Shown here: piece after piece, positions 18,901 to 25,245 of the stretch
Position numbering within the stretch: position 1 is the stretch's first letter
Layout of the letters: each line of letters opens with the position of its first letter
Notes under the pieces: generated by a model
Told to the model about the DNA's origin: nothing
Databases searched by the model: none
Seen by the model: only the letters and a program-made list of their open reading frames with translations
Made by a program: the position numbers and the translations under genes
Assembly (NCBI GenBank): GCA_030141605.1
Contig: JAQGDQ010001795.1
Coordinates: 1 to 25,245, forward strand
From: Tubiluchus corallicola
Taxonomy: Eukaryota > Priapulida > Priapulimorpha > Priapulimorphida > Tubiluchidae
DNA: 25,245 bases
Direction of reading: 5' to 3'

Positions 18901-18998
18901 ATGGTACCGGCAATCACGATGAACAATAAAAAAGATGGTACCGGCAGTCGTGATGAACAATAAAAAATGGTAGTGGCAATCATGGTGGACAAATAAAT
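18901..18998. repeat. 33-bp tandem repeat, 3 copies
   Basis: ATGGTACCGGCAATCACGAT then GAACAATAAAAA recurs at 18901, 18934 and 18967 with increasing divergence; the third copy starts ATGGTAGTGGCAATCATGG. It lies 60 bp after the 15-bp minisatellite but has an unrelated unit. Confidence 0.85.
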
Positions 18999-20157
18999 CA
19001 GGTTCAATCGGAATTCTTGACCTATTATTTTCATAATAATTACATTTAAACTTTTCACTTCACAAGTTACATCATTCTTGAGCAAATTTGCCTAGAGTCA
19101 CAATTATAAACATTTCAGAAAGTGCAGATCTATGGTGTTGGTATCAAGAACGTTATTTAAGGAACCAGAATGTTTTTTCTTGCATCACTTTCAGGTACGA
19201 TAAAAACTACACATTTTAACAACTATAGTAGTGCCAAACCATTAGGTTAAAAGCTTAATTAACAGCCAGAGACCCCAAGTGATGATGTCACAAATGAACA
19301 ACTGAACATAATTTTCAACAAACAGTTCATGAGCGTGTTGCATGTATTTGCGAAACCGAAAATTTAAGTACAGTGTTACTCTAAAACATTTAGTGTGATA
19401 TACAAAAACTCGACAAATTTCAAGTTTAAAATTATGCATGAGCTGTCGAAAGAGTGCACTACATCACAACTGAACACCTATGGACAGTGAGGAACAACAC
19501 CTATTTTTGTGCAGTGCGTTTACGAGTTGCAGGTGTTAGTGCCCGTCTACATGGCAAATGGTTAAATCCATGTAACAGTGAAGAAATAGTCGCGCGAATG
19601 CGAAAATAAGTCTTTTCACGGTTGCAGTGATTGATGATGATTATGAAAAGGTCAAAGGTTAAGTGTACCAGACAACGCATTTATGTACACTTGACAACGC
19701 CTCGCAACCCATGCTACTCTAATAGTAACCGTTTTCACAGCTAGCTAGAACCTTACCTAGTTCACTTTTTCTTGTTCCCAAGCAATATTTTGCTAATAAA
19801 TCATTCTACGTTCAGACTATTGCATAATTAAGTAAAGTCCACATAAAACAACTGAAGTTACTGAACTGATGGCAGACAGCTTTGCTTTACACGCAAATGA
19901 CACGCGACGGTTGTAGATAAGAAACGTTGCTGTGGTATACGTAATCTTTGACCTACAGCAACTGCGCATGTGCACAAGGCGAAACTGCGAAAAGGCTTAT
20001 TAATTTTCTGTGGTAATAATTCTTTCAGGAAAGTCTTTCTTGGAAAAATAGTATGGGCAGATTATTTTAAGCTACAGTTTAAGATTGGGTGCGGTTTTCC
20101 TTTAATTACATTTCATTTTGTTTAGCAACACCCCTTTTAGTGCAGATTGGGTAGAAG
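18999..20157. other. AT-rich region, nothing recognised
   Basis: I found no convincing gene, RNA or bounded repeat. A DR1 nuclear-receptor-like word, AGGTCAAAGGTTA, is at 19649-19661, too short to interpret alone. Confidence 0.5.
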
Positions 20158-20161
20158 TTAA

Positions 20162-20579
20162 CCCTTTCATACCCGTTGTATCCCGTGGGATACGAGAATA
20201 TTTTCTGCCTTTAAAATTAATAAAATTTTAAAACTGACAGTTATTTGATCTGTTAATATTTATTTTGATTTAAGCCAATAACAATAGATTAAAAATAGTG
20301 ATAAAATGGCAAACTAGAAAATCTACATAGCATAAAAAACTGTGCAAGGTACAGTACTTTAGAGACGACTTTGTACTGATCAGCATAGCGTGCATACTAA
20401 ATGTCTTAAATGCTTTAAAAAATTATCAGCAGTTGCAAAATGAAGCACATTTTTGCTTTTGTTGTGTTTTTAAAAAAGTCGGACTTTGTTTTTTTGCACA
20501 TGACAAGGAATACATTGGGAACAAAAGTACCGAGCCAAATTTTTTTTCTTTTTAAAAAAATAATTTGGGACTGAAAGAG
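20162..20579. mobile_element. piggyBac-type MITE with TTAA duplication
   Basis: TTAA flanks both sides (20158-20161 and 20580-20583). The left end is CCCTTTCATACCC and the reverse-complemented right end is CTCTTTCAGTCCC, matching 10 of 13 bases. TTAA target duplication with a CCYTTT start is characteristic of piggyBac elements. A palindrome GTATCCC-GT-GGGATAC lies about 16 bp inside the left end. The 418-bp AT-rich interior has no transposase. The right TTAA is also the start of the following tandem array. Confidence 0.85.
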
Positions 20580-20820
20580 TTAACACTTTCTACAATATTT
20601 CTTGCAAAGATAACTCGTCTGAAAGTTTTTACAGGTAGGAGTTAACACTTTCTACAAGATTTCTTGGAAAGGTAACTCGTCTGAAAGTTTTTACAGGTAG
20701 GAGTTAACACTTTCTACAAGATTTCTTGCAAAGATAACTCGTCTGAAAGTTTTTACAGGTAGGAGTTAACACTTTCTACAAGATTTCTTGCAAAGATAAC
20801 TCGTCTGAAAGTTTTTACAC
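20577..20820. repeat. 62-bp tandem repeat, 4 copies
   Basis: TAACACTTTCTACAA recurs at 20581, 20643, 20705 and 20767, exactly 62 bp apart. Units continue TTTCTTGCAAAGATAACTCG then TCTGAAAGTTTTTACAGGTA. Divergence is only 1-3 bases per unit, so the expansion is young. Every copy starts with GAGTTAACAC, and in the first copy this includes the last bases and target site of the piggyBac-type element. Confidence 0.95.
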
Positions 20821-21011
20821 TCTCCGTTTAACGCCCAGACTGGACAGTAGATACTCGTGTCTTTACAAGAACTTCTGGCTTCTGCCTTCGACAAAAAGCT
20901 TCCCGGTGATGCTAGAAAAATTGCAAAACATATTGTAAATGAAGGGAAATGGAAGATATGACATAGAATAGAGTATGACGATCCAAAAGGGTCACGTAAA
21001 TGTGTCTGATA
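20821..21011. other. Spacer between two tandem arrays, nothing recognised
   Basis: No gene or repeat identified in this short segment. Confidence 0.5.
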
Positions 21012-21478
21012 CTGCAGAGAGTAGCTATGTCAGTAAGCAATGGCAATGCAGAGGGCAGCTATGTCAGTAAGCAATGGCAAGCTATGTCAGTAAGCAATGG
21101 CAATGCAGAGGGCAGCTATGTCAGTAAGCAATGGCAATGCAGAGGGCAGCTATGTCAGTAAGCAATGGCAATGCAGAGGGCAGCTATGTCAGTAAGCAAT
21201 GGCAATGCAGAGGGTAGCTATGTCAGTAAGCAATGGCAATGCAGAGGGATGGCAATGCAGAGGGTAGCTATGTCAGTAAGCAATGGCAAGCTATGTCAGT
21301 AAGCAATGGCAATGCAGAGGGCAGCTATGTCAGTAAGCAATGGCAATGCAGAGGGTAGCTATGTCAGTAAGCAATGGCAATGCAGAGGGCAGCTATGTCA
21401 GTAAGCAATGGCAATGCAGAGGGTAGCTATGACAGTAAGCAATGGCAATGCAGAGGGTAGCTATGTCAGTAAGCAATG
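21012..21478. repeat. 34-bp minisatellite with shortened units, about 14 copies
   Basis: The full unit is AGCTATGTCAGTAAGCAATG then GCAATGCAGAGGGC (34 bp). Shortened 23-24-bp units lacking ATGCAGAGGG occur near 21056 and 21270, and a junction unit GAGGGATGGCAATGCAG is near 21245. These mark unequal crossing-over or slippage inside the array. GGC/GGT alternates at unit ends. The last unit decays at AAGCAATGACACTGTAG. Confidence 0.95.
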
Positions 21479-21580
21479 ACACTGTAGACGCTAGCCTGAG
21501 AATTTCTATTCAGAGGTAGTATGAATTGCGTTCAGGCTTTATATACAGTTTTTTGCAAATTTCTTTGTTTTGTTTTTCTA

Positions 21581-21641
21581 AGTTTAAGTGATAACAGTAA
21601 AATAAACACAAGATGCTAAATGACTTGTGTTTTCCTTTAAT
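21581..21641 (-). repeat. Single inverted copy of the 72-bp repeat unit
   Basis: The reverse complement matches the unit of the 1872-2141 array. The 27 bp at 21581-21607 are identical to the complement of 1974-2000, and the rest (AAAGGAAAACACAAGTCA) is similar. It is a lone copy almost 20 kb away, in the opposite orientation. Confidence 0.88.
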
Positions 21642-21920
21642 GCGTCTTTGTCATATGATCAACTCGCTTACCATAGTCAACACAAACTTTGCAAGCTTTT
21701 CTACACCATCTGCTCATAAAATCAAGATCCCACCAACAAAAACCGGCAGATGCCCATCTATTACACTGACCATCAGCATCGTCTAACCAAGGGTAGGAAT
21801 TCGTGCACTCTGAAATGATTTTAATTTGATTTTGGTCTGTGACCTACCAACTATAACTCTTCAATATATTGTACTACAGGACTGTGGTGGAATGAAATGT
21901 AATACTGGCAGGGGAATACA
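21642..21920. other. Unassigned spacer, nothing recognised
   Basis: No gene, RNA or repeat supported in this stretch upstream of the candidate promoter. Confidence 0.45.
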
Positions 21921-21928
21921 GTAGATTT

Positions 21929-22106
21929 CTCAGGTGTGCGTGTGAACGTGGCTTTATCTAGCACATAGACTCGTATTCTGACCTTGTGTTAGTAAAAGGC
22001 AATAGTCACGTGCACACCTGAGCTTATAAAAAGGGAAGGTCTGCTGTAGACCCTTGTCAGTGGTCGTGTCTTTTCACAGGCTTTGCCGCAAACTCCGTTC
22101 TTCTAG
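21929..22106 (+). promoter_or_regulatory. Candidate promoter and short first exon
   Basis: An 11-bp inverted repeat, CTCAGGTGTGC (21929-21939) and GCACACCTGAG (22012-22022), contains E-box words CAGGTG and CACCTG; a CACGTG E-box is at 22007-22012. TATAAAAA starts at 22025, and an initiator-like TCAGTG (22057-22062) lies 34 bp further. A short hairpin GTCTGCTGTAGAC is between them. From 22059 a possible exon reaches a good splice donor, TTCTAG/GTAAGC, with GT at 22107-22108. No downstream exon is recognised, and the following sequence holds a MITE. The order and spacing are suggestive, but the transcript is unknown. Confidence 0.45.
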
Positions 22107-22297
22107 GTAAGCTGTTTGTTCCTTATTGGGGGTGTCATATGTAGTAATAAAATTGCCATATCGACTCTATTATTCGGGTTTTGTTTTGGGTTTGGTGTTG
22201 AAGGACTTAATTGGGACATGCCGCACGGTGTGGGCCGTGGTGCCATCCGTCCTGCCTCCGTTAAAAGCGGACAGCAGTCCAATATCTTATGTACTGA

Positions 22298-22685
22298 CAG
22301 GGCCTATTTCAAAGGGGGGAAGTGGGGATACTTCCCCGGGGCCGCACCCTCCAGGGGGGCCTCGCGCCAAGGTAACATTTTTTTGCTTCATGCGAACATA
22401 CTGCCTCCTCTCTCTCTCTCTCTCGCTGCACGCGCGCCGTTTGCCAGTATTGACAAGTACTAAGGACTGGTCTTCAGAACAAAGCAGTTTTTCTTTCAAT
22501 TGTTCTTTCCTTTAACAACTGTATAACTTCATATTTTCTCTTCGAAAATGCTTTTCCGGCGTTCTAGCAGTTCAAAAATTTTCTGGGCGCCAACCATGGT
22601 AGCGCTCGCCACCCCCCCCCGATCCCCCGATGGGGCCTCACACGCCCCACTTCCCCGGGCCTCGCCTAGGCTGAAATAGGCCCTG
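22298..22685 (-). mobile_element. hAT-type MITE, copy 2, with 8-bp target duplication
   Basis: This is the same family as 7219-7635, in opposite orientation. Ends are CAGGGCCTATTTCA and its inverse, and the 8-bp flank TGTACTGA is perfect on both sides (22290-22297 and 22686-22693). At 388 bp it is shorter than copy 1, partly because its internal CT/GA microsatellite is shorter (about 22408-22424). The shared core includes the TTGCCAGTATTGACAAGTAC stretch and the GTTCTAGCAGTTC stretch. No transposase is encoded; plus-strand frames across it are incidental. Confidence 0.95.
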
Positions 22686-22696
22686 TGTACTGAGAA

Positions 22697-22868
22697 TCAA
22701 AAAAGATTACTATAGCTTACAGTATTTTCTGAGCTTAATAGGTAACACGAAACTTAAATGAAAACTGAAAGTTTTTTCATATTCTGCTTTACTTTGACAT
22801 CGGCAAAAATATAAATTTTAAGATACAGTATCAAAAAAAGATTACTGTAGCATGCAGTATTTTCAGAG
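22697..22868. repeat. Diverged direct repeat pair of about 39 bp
   Basis: TCAAAAAAGATTACTATAGC then TTACAGTATTTTCTGAGC near 22697 and its variant with CTGTAGCATGCAGTATTTTC near 22830 are about 133 bp apart. The sequence between is AT-rich and not clearly duplicated. Confidence 0.7.
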
Positions 22869-23149
22869 CAAAACAGTATTAATAATTTAGTGATCATATT
22901 TACTAAATAGCATTATCTGTTTAATTGGCCATCAGTCTTAGGACACCAAGGGGCATATCAACCAAAAGGCTAACTAAACTAGGGCACCAAACTTTGAGGG
23001 GCGTCACATTTTAGAAAAAATACTTATTCTGCTCGGAAATGTGTATACTTTCATATTCATGTAAAGGGCAAATTTTGTAACACACCACAGGCAGTTACTG
23101 AGTACAGCTTTTATATAAGTGCCACATAATGAACAGGTGCAAGGTAGTA
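22869..23149. other. AT-rich spacer, nothing recognised
   Basis: No gene or bounded repeat was identified. Confidence 0.45.
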
Positions 23150-23385
23150 CACAACAAACAGTTGCGCACCTTGCTTGAACATAAGTGATATGCAAATACA
23201 TGTAATTAATAATAACTACGCGAAAACTATATTAATAATGTATCTAATATGCCACAAGTAAATGTTTAATTGGGATATTTCACAACAAGAAGTTGTGCAG
23301 CCTAACTGAATATAAGCGCTATGCTAATGATCACGTAGAAACTATGCTTATAGTGTTTTTAATACACTACAAGTAATTATTCGAT
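23150..23385. repeat. Old tandem duplication, period about 131 bp
   Basis: Words recur in the same order in two blocks. CACAACAAACAGTTGCGCA (23150) pairs with CACAACAAGAAGTTGTGCA (23281). GAACATAAGTGATATGC pairs with GAATATAAGCGCTATGC. Further on, ATGCCACAAGTAA pairs with ACACTACAAGTAA. Divergence is substantial, so the duplication is old. Confidence 0.7.
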
Positions 23386-23535
23386 CTGCTCACTACATAA
23401 ACCTAATAACAAATTCACAATAAAGTTGGGCGGGATGTAACTATCTACGTCGTAAAGTTTTGATACGCTCCTGGTCATAGCCTTATATTAGCTTAAGATT
23501 AATCAAAACGTCGAGATACAGTGTAGGCATCCTGC

Positions 23536-23655
23536 AAACCTACAGCACCTGGTATTCCTAGGCGGTCACCCATCCAAGTACTAACCAGGCTCTACGTGGC
23601 TTAACTTCGGTGATCAGACTAGAACCGGTGTTTTCAACGTGATTTGGCCGTAGTC
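23536..23655 (-). rRNA. 5S rRNA-like unit, 120 nt, isolated, possibly a pseudogene
   Basis: The minus strand gives GACTACGGCCAAATCACGTT at the 5' end, ACACCGGTTCTAGTCTGATC in the first third, GTTAGTACTTGGATGGGTGA and CCGCCTAGGAATACC in the box C region, and a 3' end GGTGCTGTAGGTTT. Length and layout match animal 5S rRNA. Differences from usual metazoan 5S include GACTAC for GTCTAC, TAGTCTG for TCGTCCG, CTAGG for CTGGG in box C, and GTAGGTTT for GTAGGCTTT. No T4 directly follows; a TTTT lies about 26 nt downstream. No tandem 5S copies adjoin. It may be an orphon, a pseudogene or the head of a 5S-derived SINE. Confidence 0.8.
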
Positions 23656-23750
23656 GAAGGGGCTGTACAAGCAGCCAACGGCTAGAGGGCGGAGGAGGTC
23701 AAGTGACCCAACGGCCATGTGTAGAGGAGTAAACCTTCCAAATCAGGAGT
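23656..23750. other. Spacer between the 5S-like unit and the 159-bp repeat
   Basis: This GC-rich stretch lies upstream of the 5S-like unit on the minus strand. I see no TATA-like element at the position expected for a 5S promoter. Confidence 0.5.
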
Positions 23751-24068
23751 GGAGCCCCGAAGGCGGACCAGTGCAGCATGCTCACTGACTCCGGCAGCTC
23801 CTGCAGCCAACCTGGTGCGAAACGTATCGCTCCGCTTTCCGTTGGACTACACCAGGGAGGAAGAGAGGGGGTTCCTGTTGTCTGGGCAACTCAAGATCTC
23901 CTTACACCTGGAGCCCCAAAGGCGGACCAGTGCAGCATGCTCACTGACTCCGGCAGCTCCTGCAGCCAACCAGGTGCCAAACGTATCGCTCCGCTTTCCT
24001 TTGGACTACACCAGGGAGGAAGAGAGGGGGTTCCTGTTGTCTGGGCAACTCAGGATCTCCATACACCT
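23751..24068. repeat. 159-bp tandem duplication, 2 copies
   Basis: GGAGCCCC starts units at 23751 and 23910. Both contain AAGGCGGACCAGTGCAGCAT, CACTGACTCCGGCAGCTCCT, GGACTACACCAGGGAGGAAG and GTTGTCTGGGCAACTCA, and differ by about seven bases. The GC-rich composition contrasts with the AT-rich surroundings. Open frames exist on both strands (for example 23749-24153 plus), but they overlap each other and show no recognisable domain, so I call it repeat rather than gene. Confidence 0.92.
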
Positions 24069-24271
24069 TGTTCAGGCGTGCGCCCTGGAGACGTTCAAGG
24101 ATCGGACTGCTCAGCCACAGTCGATGCTGCAGCTCCATCAATGTGATCGATGACTGACTCTCTTGGCGCACACTCCATTGTCCTCCGAGACAGAAGGATG
24201 CCAACAACAGCAATCAAAACGTATACACACAGTGCATATATTTAGTAGTCAAAGTTAGAAGATACATATAC

Positions 24272-24511
24272 CTGTTGTGTCATCCAGATATTCCTTGCAG
24301 TTATAAAGTTTATTGATTTTTCTCACATCAGCCTCAGTCATATCACCTCGCCGTCCAATCACCACCCCCTTTTTGCGGGGAACAATAGTGGGGTAATTGG
24401 GGTCTTTAGCGAAGCTCACTTTGGGGTAGTGCATTAAGCTTTCGTAATCATAGACTTCGCCAAGATTCTGACTATGCCAGTAACTGATTTTTCTGAACTG
24501 ACTTTGTTTGC
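24272..24511 (-). CDS. Astacin (M12A) metalloprotease, one internal exon
   Basis: On the minus strand an 80-codon frame without stops lies between acceptor TTGCTTTAG (24512-24520) and donor G/GTATAT (GT at 24270-24271). It starts phase 1 with KQSQFRKISYWHSQNLGEVY, then DYESLMHYPKVSFAKDPNYP, TIVPRKKGVVIGRRGDMTEA and DVRKINKLYNCKEYLDD. YDY.S.MHY is the astacin Met-turn, whose tyrosine can bind the zinc. P-TIVP, G-R-G-(M/L)(T/S)--D and KIN-LY-C are the conserved C-terminal half of the catalytic domain. Astacins are secreted or membrane zinc endopeptidases. The HExxHxxGFxHE exon must lie to the right of the window edge, beyond the 51-bp array. Any following exons should be to the left, but I could not identify them. 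The exon is intact; whether the gene is complete is unknown. Confidence 0.93.
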
Positions 24512-24574
24512 CTAAAGCAAGTAAACAAAAACAGTGATTTTTTTATTGTGGATTTTTTTATTTACTATCTTTGA

Positions 24575-25245
24575 TTGTTTTGTTGGAAATTGATTGTTTC
24601 TTTGATTGTTTTATTGTTTGATTGTTTTATTGAAAGGCAATAAGTAAAAAAGAAATAATCAGTGGAAATTGACTGTTTCAATCAAAGATAGTGAGTAAAG
24701 AAGAAATAATCGGTGGAAATTGACTGTTTCAATCAAAGATAGTGAGTAAAGAAGAAATAATCAGTGGAAATTGACTGGTTCAATCAAAGATAGTGAGTAA
24801 GGAAGAAATAATCAGTGGAAATTGACTGGTTCAATCAAAGATAGTGAGTAAGGAAGAAATAATCAGTGGAAATTGACTGTTTCAATCAAAGATAGTGAGT
24901 AAAGAAGAAATAATCGGTGGAAATTGACTGTTTCAATCAAAGATAGTGAGTAAGGAAGAAATAATCAGTGGAAATTGACTGTTTCAATCAAAGATAGTGA
25001 GTAAAGAAGAAATAATCGGTGGAAATTGACTGTTTCAATCAAAGATAGTGAGTAAAGAAGAAATAATCGGTGGAAATTGACTGGTTCAATCAAAGATAGT
25101 GAGTAAAGAAGAAATAATCAGTGGAAATTGACTGGTTCAATCAAAGATAGTGAGTAAGGAAGAAATAATCGGTGGAAATTGACTGTTTCAATCAAAGATA
25201 GTGAGTAAAGAAGAAATAATCGGTGGAAATTGACTGTTTCAATCA
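24575..25245. repeat. 51-bp minisatellite, about 12 copies, continues beyond the window
   Basis: The unit contains AAAGAAGAAATAATCGGTGG then AAATTGACTGTTTCAATCAA then AGATAGTGAGT, and repeats every 51 bp to the right edge. Variants alternate at CGGTGG/CAGTGG, TGTTTC/TGGTTC and AAAGAAG/AAGGAAG. The left edge (24575-24640) is a degraded TTTGATTGTTTTATTG version. It starts only about 65 bp from the astacin acceptor, so it probably sits in that gene's intron. Confidence 0.95.

Noticed and set aside
19649-19661. DR1 nuclear-receptor site AGGTCAAAGGTTA
   Set aside because: A single 13-bp match in about 1 kb of featureless DNA with no promoter nearby is not enough evidence.
23749-24213. Plus- and minus-strand frames of 90-134 codons over the 159-bp duplication
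   Set aside because: They overlap in several frames, contain no recognisable domain and stay open mainly because of GC-rich duplicated DNA.

Overview
The window looks like repeat-rich nuclear DNA from an invertebrate animal. The evidence is a full-length animal Integrator subunit 9 gene, an astacin protease exon with GT-AG splice borders, a eukaryotic tRNA-Val with an internal Pol III promoter, a 5S rRNA-like unit of the metazoan GTCTACGGCC type, non-LTR retrotransposon relics, and many short DNA transposons. I cannot fix the phylum. The 5S start leans away from insects, and parts of INTS9 look arthropod- or mollusc-like.

Only two protein-coding loci are convincing. INTS9 (15569-17512, + strand) is one uninterrupted 647-codon frame, GC-richer than its AT-rich surroundings. 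Near the right edge, 24272-24511 on the minus strand is a 240-bp internal exon of an astacin (M12A) metalloprotease; its zinc-binding exon must lie beyond the window. RNA genes are a complete tRNA-Val(AAC) (9592-9663, -) with a T5 terminator and an isolated, slightly diverged 5S rRNA-like unit (23536-23655, -). A TATA/initiator/splice-donor set at about 22007-22108 (+) is a candidate promoter and first exon of an unidentified transcript.

Most of the rest is mobile and tandem DNA. From left to right it holds: a 63-bp minisatellite (1-1432); four 72-bp units (1872-2141); a LINE 3' relic with a GAT tail (2400-3015); a hAT deletion derivative (3344-5345) that contains both a broken transposase C-terminus and a 61-bp minisatellite of about 24 copies; a long GA-rich array (5921-6452); a hAT-type MITE with perfect 8-bp target duplication (7219-7635); a TIR element (8505-8791); the tRNA; another LINE relic (10290-10660); a hAT-like element (11095-11613); a pogo/Tigger-like MITE (11917-12244); a solo LTR carrying heat-shock elements (12464-12836); a second TA-flanked TIR element (13794-14506); a GTT/GCT array just upstream of INTS9; a third pogo-like element after INTS9; short minisatellites near 18.8 kb; a piggyBac-type element (20162-20579) directly followed by a 62-bp array; a 34-bp array; a second copy of the 7.2-kb MITE in opposite orientation (22298-22685); a 159-bp duplication; and a 51-bp array that runs off the right edge.

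The genes do not form a functional unit. The main pattern is many independent transposon insertions, several with intact target duplications, repeatedly associated with tandem-repeat expansion. The most interesting items are the LTR with clustered heat-shock elements, the minisatellite inside a hAT relic, the intronless INTS9, and the oppositely oriented MITE pair.
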